The position numbers and the translations under genes are program-made. Below, one piece after another: positions 57,384-64,000 of a stretch of DNA of 64,000 bases (the stretch's first letter is position 1; each line of letters starts with the position of its first letter). The DNA is from Niveispirillum cyanobacteriorum (lineage in GTDB: Bacteria > Pseudomonadota > Alphaproteobacteria > Azospirillales > Azospirillaceae). The DNA is taken from positions 1,730,501 through 1,794,500 of the forward strand of contig NZ_CP025611.1 in assembly GCF_002868735.1 (NCBI RefSeq), given 5' to 3'. The notes under the pieces were generated by a model. It had not been told where the DNA came from, made no database searches, and was given only the letters and a program-made list of their open reading frames with translations.

Positions 57384-58247
57384 CTACCCCCGCTGCCCCA
57401 ACCGCCGCTCCCGGATCGGGCGCTTCGACCGCGCCAGGCTTTCCGCCAGATTGACGCCCCGGCGCAAGGCCACGGCGACCTGCAGCACGTCCAGCATGGC
57501 AAGATGAGCCAGACGGCTGACCATCGGCGTGTACATGCTGGTATCTTCCACCACATCGACCAGCAGCGACACCGTCGCCTTTTCCGCCAGCGGCGACCCG
57601 CCCGAGGTCAGCGCCACCACCTTGGCCCCGCTATCCAGCGCCAGATCGACCGAGCGCAGCAATTCGCGCGTGCGGCCTGTGTGGGAGATGACCAGGGCCG
57701 CCGCGTTGGGACCCAGCAGGGTGGCCGACATGGCTTGCACATGGAAATCGGTATAGGCGACGCAGGGGATGCCCAAACGGAAGAACTTGTTCTGCGCATC
57801 CATGGCCACCACGCCAGAGGCGCCGAAGCCATAGAATTCCATGCGCTGCGCTTCGGCCAGGATGCGCACCGCCTGATCCAACGCTTCCGGGTTGGTATGG
57901 TTGCGCACGCGGGTCAGCGAGGCGATGGACCGGTTCAGGACCTTGGCGGCGACGTCAACGACGGGATCGTCGGGCCGCACCTCCTCATGCACATAGGGCG
58001 TGCCTGTGGCCAAATCCTGGGCCAGACGCAGCTTGAAATCCTGAAAACCCGCGCAGCCAATAGAGCGGCAGAAGCGCACCACCGTCGGCTGGCTGACCTG
58101 CGCTTCCCGCGCCACCTCCGCGACGGAGGCATTGACCACCGAATGCGGGCGCTTAAGCACCACTTCCGCGATCTTCTGTTCGGATCGGCGCAGACCGGAC
58201 TGCATGCCACGGATACGTTCAAGCACGTCGGCCACTCCCCCAAACAT
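57384..58247 (-). CDS. hexR: HexR-type RpiR-family transcription regulator
   Basis: 287-residue RpiR/MurR-type repressor with an N-terminal HTH (1-80: RRSEQKIAEVVLKRP, VSQPTVVRFCRSIGCAGFQDFKLRLAQDL) and a C-terminal SIS sugar-phosphate isomerase-like domain (about 115-265, with GFGASGVVAMD and LVISHTGRTRE). In known HexR, 2-keto-3-deoxy-6-phosphogluconate (KDPG) binds the SIS domain and relieves repression of glucose genes. It is divergent from zwf-pgl-edd-eda, and a matching HexR box lies 21 bases upstream of its own start, so it is very probably autoregulated. Confidence 0.95.
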   Translation of the reverse strand: MFGGVADVLERIRGMQSGLRRSEQKIAEVVLKRPHSVVNASVAEVAREAQVSQPTVVRFCRSIGCAGFQDFKLRLAQDLATGTPYVHEEVRPDDPVVDVAAKVLNRSIASLTRVRNHTNPEALDQAVRILAEAQRMEFYGFGASGVVAMDAQNKFFRLGIPCVAYTDFHVQAMSATLLGPNAAALVISHTGRTRELLRSVDLALDSGAKVVALTSGGSPLAEKATVSLLVDVVEDTSMYTPMVSRLAHLAMLDVLQVAVALRRGVNLAESLARSKRPIRERRLGQRG

Positions 58248-58267
58248 ATGATACCGGCCGGCTGGGC

Positions 58268-58286
58268 CGTGTAAGGGAATTACACG
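58268..58286. promoter_or_regulatory. HexR box upstream of hexR
   Basis: Arms CGTGTAA (58268-58274) and TTACACG (58280-58286) with a five-base spacer form an inverted repeat that contains TGTAAGGGAATTACA. That matches the HexR palindrome consensus TGTAA-N5-TTACA. Its place, 21 bases before hexR, fits autorepression. Confidence 0.85.
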
Positions 58287-58396
58287 AAATCCAGCCGGAT
58301 TTGGCAAGGCCGGCATACCGGCGGTAACAGCGGGGCACCCCTGCCCGCCGATGTTGGCCCATTCCGCCTCCGAAATGCCTTCTATAGGGCAAAAAC

Positions 58397-58511
58397 CGTA
58401 GTAAAGTTACGCCGCAGCGCAGCATGGACGTTACAAACATGCGCGCGAATGCCGGAAATGCGGGCAGACGACGTAGTCGCCGCTTGCGAGCTTTGGTAAT
58501 TCTGCTACATT
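58397..58511 (+). promoter_or_regulatory. zwf upstream region: weak HexR-like site and candidate promoter
   Basis: The 344-base gap between hexR and zwf holds a degenerate HexR-like 15-mer, CGTAGTAAAGTTACG (58397-58411), which keeps only the CGTA and TTACG ends. It also holds a possible promoter, TTGCGA (58484-58489) and TACATT (58506-58511) with a 16-base spacer, 80 bases before zwf. A short GC stem (about 58525-58541) follows in the leader. Site and promoter are both weak predictions. Confidence 0.4.
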
Positions 58512-58591
58512 CATCCCAGAAGACGGCGCGGACCGCGCGCCGCCTCGGCCAGGAAATGGCCGGAAATCAAGGGACGGGCGGGCCGGGTGCC

Positions 58592-60067
58592 ATGGCTGAT
58601 GTGATGCAGGTTAATCCGTTTGACTATGTGGTGTTCGGCGGCACGGGCGATCTGGCCCTGCGCAAGCTGATGCCTGCCCTTTATTACCGCGAACGCGACC
58701 ATCAGCTGACCGATGACAGCCGCATCATCGGCGTGTCCCGTACCGACCAGAACACCGACGCCTTCCGCGCGCAGATCACCAAGGCCCTGGGTCAGTTCAT
58801 CCCAGCGGAAGATATCGATCAGGCCATCCTGGCCCGTTTCCTGGGCCGCATCACCTATGTCCCGCTGGACGCGACCAAGCCCGCCGGTAACTGGCCGCTG
58901 CTGGTCGAGGCGTTGAAGGATGGTGGGGACAAGGCCCGCGTCTTCTATCTGGCAACCTCGCCCGTGCTGTTCGGCGCCATCTGCCGCAACATCAAGGAAG
59001 CGGATCTCATCTGCCCCAAGACACGGGTTGTCCTGGAAAAGCCGATCGGCAAGGATCAGGCCTCTGCCAATGCCGTGAATAACGAGGTTGGCGCGATCTT
59101 CAAGGAAGAGCAGATCTTCCGCATCGACCATTATCTGGGCAAGGAATCGGTGCAGAACCTGATGGTGCTGCGCTTCGGAAATGCCCTGTTCGAACCGCTC
59201 TGGTCCGCCAACTATATCGACCATGTGCAGATCACGGTCGCCGAAAAGGTCGGCGTGGAAGGCCGCGCCGACTATTACGACAAGGCCGGCGCCCTGCGTG
59301 ACATGGTACAGAACCATTTCCTGCAGCTGTTGTGCCTTGTGGCCATGGAACCGCCGTCATCGCTGACGGAGGACATGATCCGCAACGAGAAGATCAAGGT
59401 GCTGCGCGCCCTGCGCCCCATCACGGCGCAGGAGGTAAAGGCCAAGACGGTCCGCGGCCAATATCGCCAGGGTGCGATTGAGGGCAAGTCCGTGCCCGGC
59501 TATGGCGAGGAGCTGGGCGCGTCGTCCAACACCGAAACCTTCGTTGCCATCAAGGCGGAGGTGGATAATTGGCGCTGGGGCGGGGTTCCGTTCTATCTGC
59601 GCACGGGCAAGCGCATGCCCACCCGCTATTCCGAGATCGTCATCCAGTTCAAGGCCACGCCGCACAATGTCTTCGGGCGCGGCGCGGGTGAGCTGACCGC
59701 CAACCGTCTGGTCATCCGGTTGCAGCCGGACGAGGGCGTGAACCTGTCGATCATGACCAAGGTGCCCGGTCCCGGCGGCCTGCGCCTGCGGTCCGTCCCC
59801 CTGAACCTGTCCTATGCGGAGACGTTCAAGGACCGTTACCCGGACGCCTATGAACGGCTGCTGATGGATACGGTGCGCGGCAACCCGTCTTTGTTCATGC
59901 GCCGGGACGAGGTGGATGCCGCCTGGGCCTGGATCGACACCATCCAGAAGGGCTGGAAGGACACCGACCAGCCGGCGGAACCCTATCCGGCCGGAAGCTG
60001 GGGGCCGCTGTCGGCGGCCCTGCTGCTGGCCCGCGATGATCGGCGGTGGAACGATGCCGACTATTAA
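58592..60067 (+). CDS. zwf: Glucose-6-phosphate 1-dehydrogenase
   Basis: First enzyme of the Entner-Doudoroff and pentose phosphate pathways; oxidises glucose-6-phosphate to 6-phosphogluconolactone with NAD(P). 491 residues; the cofactor loop FGGTGDLALRKLMPAL (15-30) and the substrate motif RIDHYLGKE (177-185) with catalytic-region His180 are present. The ATG at MADVMQVNPFDYVVFGGTG was chosen because upstream extension is Arg-rich and non-family. Overlaps pgl by 14 bases. It is the first gene of a four-gene operon under HexR control by inference. Confidence 0.96.
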   Translation: MADVMQVNPFDYVVFGGTGDLALRKLMPALYYRERDHQLTDDSRIIGVSRTDQNTDAFRAQITKALGQFIPAEDIDQAILARFLGRITYVPLDATKPAGNWPLLVEALKDGGDKARVFYLATSPVLFGAICRNIKEADLICPKTRVVLEKPIGKDQASANAVNNEVGAIFKEEQIFRIDHYLGKESVQNLMVLRFGNALFEPLWSANYIDHVQITVAEKVGVEGRADYYDKAGALRDMVQNHFLQLLCLVAMEPPSSLTEDMIRNEKIKVLRALRPITAQEVKAKTVRGQYRQGAIEGKSVPGYGEELGASSNTETFVAIKAEVDNWRWGGVPFYLRTGKRMPTRYSEIVIQFKATPHNVFGRGAGELTANRLVIRLQPDEGVNLSIMTKVPGPGGLRLRSVPLNLSYAETFKDRYPDAYERLLMDTVRGNPSLFMRRDEVDAAWAWIDTIQKGWKDTDQPAEPYPAGSWGPLSAALLLARDDRRWNDADY

Positions 60068-60749
60068 TAGCCACGCCGACAAGGCGTCCCTGGTCACGGC
60101 TCTTGCCGACCATATCGGCGGCCTGATCCGCGATGCGGTGGCCGCCTATGGCCGTGCCTCCCTGGTCCTGTCGGGCGGCACCACGCCTGCCGACCTGTTC
60201 GCCCGGCTGGATGGTTACGACCTTCCCTGGGACAAGGTCTATCTGACCCTGTCGGATGAGCGCTGGGTCGATCTGGATGATCCCGCCAGCAATGAGGCGA
60301 TGGTGCGCCGGACCCTGTCCGCTGCCGTTGCCAAGGGTGCAACCGTCGTCGGCCTGAAAAGCGTGGGTGCCACGCCCGCCGACGGTCTGGCCCGCACCAG
60401 CAGCCGGCTGGCCACCATGCCCCGCCCCTATGACCTTGTCCTGCTGGGCATGGGGGAGGACAGCCACACGGCCAGCTTCTTCCCTGGTGCGACCGGCTTG
60501 GCAGAGGCGTTGAGCGGTGCGCTGGGTCTGGCGGTTGCTGCCGTTACCCCCGCCGGTGGCGTGCCGGCCCGCATCACCCTGACCCTGCCGGAACTGCTGC
60601 GCTCTCGCGCCGTTGCCCTGCTGATCACGGGTGACAAGAAGAAGGCCGTTCTGGACGCGGCACTGAAGCCGGGACCGGTTGAGCCCGCCCCCGTCCGCGC
60701 CGTGCTGCACCAGACCCAGGTCCCCGTTTCCATCTGGTGGGCGCCGTAA
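60054..60749 (+). CDS. pgl: 6-phosphogluconolactonase
   Basis: Hydrolyses 6-phosphogluconolactone to 6-phosphogluconate. The 231-residue product has the DevB/Pgl (NagB-like) fold: SLVLSGGTTPADLF, VYLTLSDERWV with the conserved Asp-Glu-Arg, LLGMGEDSHTASFFPG and LPELLRSRAVALLITG. It begins inside the zwf 3' end (14-base overlap), showing coupled translation. 44 bases separate it from edd. The combination zwf-pgl-edd-eda gives the full lower path from glucose-6-phosphate. Confidence 0.95.
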   Translation: MPTINSHADKASLVTALADHIGGLIRDAVAAYGRASLVLSGGTTPADLFARLDGYDLPWDKVYLTLSDERWVDLDDPASNEAMVRRTLSAAVAKGATVVGLKSVGATPADGLARTSSRLATMPRPYDLVLLGMGEDSHTASFFPGATGLAEALSGALGLAVAAVTPAGGVPARITLTLPELLRSRAVALLITGDKKKAVLDAALKPGPVEPAPVRAVLHQTQVPVSIWWAP

Positions 60750-60793
60750 CCCCCACGGCCTTTGCCGGGCGCCCCTGAAGGAGGAAGTTCAAG

Positions 60794-62626
60794 ATGACAC
60801 AGGACGCCATCCGCCGCGTCACCGACCGGATCATCGGGCGCAGCGTCGCCACCCGGTCCAAATATCTGGAGCAGACCCGCGCCGCCGCCGGCAAGGGTCC
60901 CAAGCGCGGCACGCTCGCCTGTGGCAATCTGGCCCATGGTTTCGCGGCCTGTGCCGCCGATGACAAGGCCAAACTGAAATCCGGGACCGAGCCGAATATC
61001 GCCATCGTCTCGGCCTATAACGACATGCTGTCGGCGCATCAGCCGCTGGAACGCTATCCGGCCCTGATCAAGGATGCCGTGCGCAAGGCCGGCGCCGTGG
61101 CGCAGTTTGCGGGCGGCGTGCCCGCCATGTGCGATGGCGTGACCCAGGGTCAGCCGGGCATGGAACTGTCGCTGTTCTCCCGCGATGTCATTGCCATGTC
61201 GACGGCCATCGCGCTCTCGCACAACATGTTCGATGCCGGCCTGTATCTGGGTGTGTGCGACAAGATCGTGCCGGGCCTGTTCATCGGCGCCCTGTCTTTC
61301 GGCCATCTGCCCGCCGTGTTCGTGCCCGCCGGCCCCATGACATCCGGCCTGTCCAACCCGGAGAAGGCCAAGGTCCGGCAGTTGTATGCTGAGGGCAAGC
61401 TGGGCCGCGACGCGCTGCTGGAGGCGGAGTCGCAGAGCTATCACGGGCCGGGCACCTGCACCTTCTATGGTACCGCCAATTCCAATCAGATGCTGATGGA
61501 GATCATGGGCCTGCACCTGCCGGGCGCATCCTTCATCAACCCCAACACGCCGCTGCGCGATGCGCTGACGGTCGCTGCCGCAGAGCGGGCCGCCAAGATC
61601 ACGGCATTGGGCGATGATTACACGCCCATCTGCGACGTGATTGATGAAAAGGCCATCGTGAATGGCATCATCGGCCTGATGGCGACGGGCGGGTCCACCA
61701 ACCATGCCATCCATCTGGTCGCCATGGCCGCCGCCGCCGGCATCCAGGTCGACTGGCAGGATTTCAGCGACCTGTCGTCTGCCGTGCCGCTGCTGGCCCG
61801 CGTCTATCCCAATGGCGTGGCCGATGTGAACCATTTCCACGCCGCGGGCGGCATGCAGTTCGTGATCTCCGAACTGCTGGATAGCGGCCTGCTGCATGGC
61901 GATGTGAAGACGGTGGCCGGTGACGGTCTGGACGCCTATCGCCAGGATGCTTTCCTGGATAATCACGGTGTCGCCACCTGGCGGCTGGGCGTGAAGGAAA
62001 GTGCCGATACCAAGGTGCTGCGCCCCGTCGCCGACCCGTTCGACAGTACGGGCGGCATGCGGCTTCTCTCTGGCAATCTGGGCCGGGGCATCATCAAGGT
62101 GTCGGCCGTCAAACCTGAGCATCGGGTGATCGAAGCACCCGCCGCCGTGTTCGACAGCCAGGACGATTTGCAGGCCGCCTTCAAGGCCGGTGCCCTGAAC
62201 CGCGATGTCGTAGCCGTGGTCCGTTTCCAGGGTCCGCGCGCCAATGGCATGCCGGAACTGCACAAGCTGACCCCCGGCCTGGGCGTGTTGCAGGACAAGG
62301 GCTTCAAGGTGGCGCTCGTCACCGATGGCCGCATGTCGGGGGCGTCGGGCAAGGTGCCCGCCGCCATCCATATCACGCCAGAATGCCTGGGCGGCGGCCC
62401 GCTGGCCAAGGTGCGTGACGGCGACATCGTCAGCCTGGATGCCGAAACCGGCGAGTTGAACGTGCTGGTCGACGCCGCCGAATTCGCGGCCCGCACCGTT
62501 ACCGTGCCCGACCTGTCCCACAATGAATGGGGCATGGGCCGCAACCTGTTCGGTGCCTTCCGGGCATCCGCCACCGGGGCCGAACAGGGTGGTTCCTGTT
62601 TCGCCGCCCCCATCCCCACCGCCTGA
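60794..62626 (+). CDS. edd: Phosphogluconate dehydratase
   Basis: Dehydrates 6-phosphogluconate to KDPG, the committed Entner-Doudoroff step. 610 residues of the IlvD/Edd family with iron-sulfur ligand motifs [22 protein letters not shown] and [23 protein letters not shown] near the middle, and the C-terminal [18 protein letters not shown] loop. A clear AAGGAGGAAG precedes the ATG. The product is complete. The antisense long frame across it is a codon-bias shadow. Confidence 0.97.
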   Translation: MTQDAIRRVTDRIIGRSVATRSKYLEQTRAAAGKGPKRGTLACGNLAHGFAACAADDKAKLKSGTEPNIAIVSAYNDMLSAHQPLERYPALIKDAVRKAGAVAQFAGGVPAMCDGVTQGQPGMELSLFSRDVIAMSTAIALSHNMFDAGLYLGVCDKIVPGLFIGALSFGHLPAVFVPAGPMTSGLSNPEKAKVRQLYAEGKLGRDALLEAESQSYHGPGTCTFYGTANSNQMLMEIMGLHLPGASFINPNTPLRDALTVAAAERAAKITALGDDYTPICDVIDEKAIVNGIIGLMATGGSTNHAIHLVAMAAAAGIQVDWQDFSDLSSAVPLLARVYPNGVADVNHFHAAGGMQFVISELLDSGLLHGDVKTVAGDGLDAYRQDAFLDNHGVATWRLGVKESADTKVLRPVADPFDSTGGMRLLSGNLGRGIIKVSAVKPEHRVIEAPAAVFDSQDDLQAAFKAGALNRDVVAVVRFQGPRANGMPELHKLTPGLGVLQDKGFKVALVTDGRMSGASGKVPAAIHITPECLGGGPLAKVRDGDIVSLDAETGELNVLVDAAEFAARTVTVPDLSHNEWGMGRNLFGAFRASATGAEQGGSCFAAPIPTA

Positions 62627-62646
62627 TCCGACCGGAACCTGACAAG

Positions 62647-63279
62647 ATGAGCATGGATATCACCCACATCGCCAGCCTGGCCCCGGTCATTCCGGTGATC
62701 ATCATCGACCGGCTTGAAGATGCCCAGCCGCTGGCCGAGGCGCTGGTGGCCGGCGGCCTGCCGGTGTTGGAAGTCACCCTGCGCTCCCCCGCAGCACTCG
62801 ACGCCATCCGCGTCATGGCCAAGGTGCCGGGCGCCGTGGTCGGTGCCGGCACCGTCATCGCCCCCGAACAGGTGGCGCAGGTGGCCGATGCCGGTGCAAA
62901 ATTCATCGTCAGTCCCGGCACCTATCCGGGTCTGGTCGATGCCGTGCTGGACAGCGGCATCCCCTATCTGCCCGGCGTCGCCACCCCGGCGGAGATGATG
63001 TACCTGCTGTCGCGCGGTATCCGTCACCAGAAGCTGTTCCCCGCCACGGTGGTGGGCGGTATCGACATGCTGAAGGCAGTATCCTCGCCGCTGTCCCAGA
63101 TCAAGTTCTGCCCCACGGGCGGCGTCACCGCCGCCACCGCGCCCGACTTCCTGGCGCTGCCCAACGTCATGTGCGTGGGCGGCTCCTGGGTGACACCCGG
63201 CAATATGGTCAAGGCGGGCGATTGGGCCGGCATCACGGCCTTGGCCCGTGAAGCAGCATCCCTGCCGCGTCGTTCTTAA
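62647..63279 (+). CDS. eda: 2-dehydro-3-deoxy-phosphogluconate aldolase
   Basis: Cleaves KDPG to pyruvate and glyceraldehyde-3-phosphate. 210 residues with the class I aldolase Schiff-base Lys129 (HQKLFPA), Glu42 in VLEVTLRS, and the phosphate-binding FCPTGGVT loop. The start [10 protein letters not shown] is taken; a second ATG six bases later is possible. Last gene of the operon, followed by two hairpins. No glucokinase gene sits in the operon, unlike some bacteria. Confidence 0.96.
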   Translation: MSMDITHIASLAPVIPVIIIDRLEDAQPLAEALVAGGLPVLEVTLRSPAALDAIRVMAKVPGAVVGAGTVIAPEQVAQVADAGAKFIVSPGTYPGLVDAVLDSGIPYLPGVATPAEMMYLLSRGIRHQKLFPATVVGGIDMLKAVSSPLSQIKFCPTGGVTAATAPDFLALPNVMCVGGSWVTPGNMVKAGDWAGITALAREAASLPRRS

Positions 63280-63297
63280 CGTTTTTCCGGTCCTCTA

Positions 63298-63373
63298 CGA
63301 TCGCCGTTGTCCGGTCATTTCACGGCGATCGACCTTATGGGCGGTTGGGGAAACCCAGCCGCCCATCTTTTTT
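63298..63373 (+). terminator. Double hairpin terminator after eda
   Basis: First stem CGATCGCCGT (63298-63307) / ACGGCGATCG (63322-63331), 10 bp with a 14-base loop. Second stem about 13 bp (63337-63349 with 63354-63366; one G-T pair) followed by CTTTTTT (63367-63373). The second is a strong rho-independent terminator ending the Entner-Doudoroff operon. Confidence 0.9.
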
Positions 63374-63440
63374 GGGGGATTGTGGTGGGCGAGAAGAGGC
63401 ACATCCATCTCGACGCCGCGAGCCGCTAGAAGGCCGATGG

Positions 63441-64000
63441 CTACTTTCCAGCGCGCTCCATTTTGTTGATCAACGACACCGACATGTCGATGCGTTGAAT
63501 TTGCTGGCGAAGCGGCGCGCAGTCTGGATAGGCTGCCAACAGGCATTGCTTCAATCCGCCTAGTATCTCAACGATGCCAGCGCGCGATTTCACTGCCTTC
63601 TGGAAAGCCATATCACTCTCTGTATCATTGTAATACACGTCGAAGAATTCAGGGCCATCAAGTTTACCTGTTTTGATCTCAAGACTCATCCAGTCTTCCA
63701 GGGTTGAGCGCAGCGCATTCATACGGGTATCGACGCTATGACATGACAGATCAGATCGGATCACGGCCTTGATGATCCGTCCCGCCATAACATGATCATC
63801 TATCGCCATGCTGGCAGCAGGGCGCCGTCGCGATGAGCCAAGGCTATAACTGTAAGGCACAGTTGTCGCGCTAGCGGTCGGAAAGATTGTCCCTCTACAC
63901 CGCGCTCGTCGGATATCTTGTGGCGATTTTGCCTTCGGGCTGACGAATTCATCCCAAGGGGTCACAGAATCGCCGGACCAGTTCTCGTCAATCAACGGTG
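63441..64000 (-). CDS. Unknown protein, possibly cut by the right window edge
   Basis: An open frame of about 184 codons in unusually AT-rich DNA for this window (a 60-base block at 63601-63660 has only 25 G or C). The product ends ...RIDMSVSLINKMERAGK and is helical and charged; I recognise no domain. The first in-window start is a TTG and the frame stays open to the edge, so the true start may lie outside. An internal ATG (MAIDDHVMAGRII) at 63809 would give 122 residues. The composition suggests recent transfer; the call as a gene is tentative. Confidence 0.45.
   Translation of the reverse strand, partial: PLIDENWSGDSVTPWDEFVSPKAKSPQDIRRARCRGTIFPTASATTVPYSYSLGSSRRRPAASMAIDDHVMAGRIIKAVIRSDLSCHSVDTRMNALRSTLEDWMSLEIKTGKLDGPEFFDVYYNDTESDMAFQKAVKSRAGIVEILGGLKQCLLAAYPDCAPLRQQIQRIDMSVSLINKMERAGK

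Noticed and set aside
60428-62521. Long minus-strand open frame across edd
   Set aside because: Antisense to the strongly conserved edd gene with gene-like length but arginine/histidine/glutamine-rich content. No ribosome binding site and no conserved domain.

Overview
This window is high-GC, densely packed chromosomal DNA from an alphaproteobacterium, most likely of the Rhodospirillales/Azospirillaceae type. The evidence is a CtrA cell-cycle regulator, a ClpS-ClpA pair, FliI-FliJ, HflK-HflC followed by a DUF2065 protein, GatC-GatA, and an Entner-Doudoroff cluster (zwf-pgl-edd-eda) with a divergent HexR regulator. The genus is inference; no rRNA or tRNA gene was seen. Most of the window is core or near-core chromosome. 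I saw no prophage, insertion sequence, CRISPR array or integrase.

Layout. 1-8 kb: an unknown 3'-truncated gene, trpA, an HWE-type sensor kinase, a TrmH methyltransferase, uppP and clpS-clpA. 8-13.4 kb: a lipoprotein, a DUF418 membrane protein, gatC-gatA, ruvX and a yefM-yoeB toxin-antitoxin pair with a visible operator. 13.4-21 kb: a fused HyuA-HyuB (5-oxoprolinase/hydantoinase) gene, then on the other strand an apparent operon of a membrane LytTR regulator, an exported amidohydrolase, an exported M19-dipeptidase-like protein with an altered metal site, and an exported RidA-like protein. 21-29 kb: fliI-fliJ, ctrA with an overlapping FAD oxidoreductase gene, DUF1203, an ammonium-transporter/histidine-kinase fusion, gloA and panC.

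29-35.5 kb: a five-gene, tightly coupled cluster around an iron-sulfur photolyase (PhrB/CryB class), with two SDR proteins, one lacking the usual catalytic Tyr. Next come a small amphipathic lipoprotein, a DnaJ-type co-chaperone and a 17-kDa-antigen-like lipoprotein. 35.6-43.8 kb: pdxH, a CDF metal exporter, an MBL hydrolase, an ArsR-AHSA1 pair with a palindrome over the start codon, an SLC13/ArsB-type transporter, a histidine-rich COG0523 GTPase, a Zur-type Fur regulator, ubiX and a DUF465 protein. 44-52 kb: thiC behind a TPP riboswitch, a DegP-like protease, DUF2065, hflC-hflK and divergent mrp. 52-64 kb: small unknown genes, a cystathionine gamma-synthase/lyase-family gene, a CAT-fold acyltransferase, glgB, hexR, the Entner-Doudoroff operon and a low-GC unknown gene cut by the right edge.

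How they work together. HexR very probably controls glucose-6-phosphate breakdown to pyruvate and glyceraldehyde-3-phosphate through its neighbours. HflKC, DegP and ClpSA form protein-quality-control groups. Zur and the COG0523 GTPase suggest a zinc-homeostasis unit. The 17-21 kb operon may turn over peptide- or cyclic-amide-type compounds in the periplasm. Small genes of unknown function at 1-329, 8007-8660, 43897-44346, 52254-52550 and 63441-64000 tend to lie in visibly less GC-rich DNA. No radically new system stands out. The best leads are the Amt-kinase fusion, the exported LytTR/amidohydrolase/M19-like/RidA operon and the photolyase cluster.
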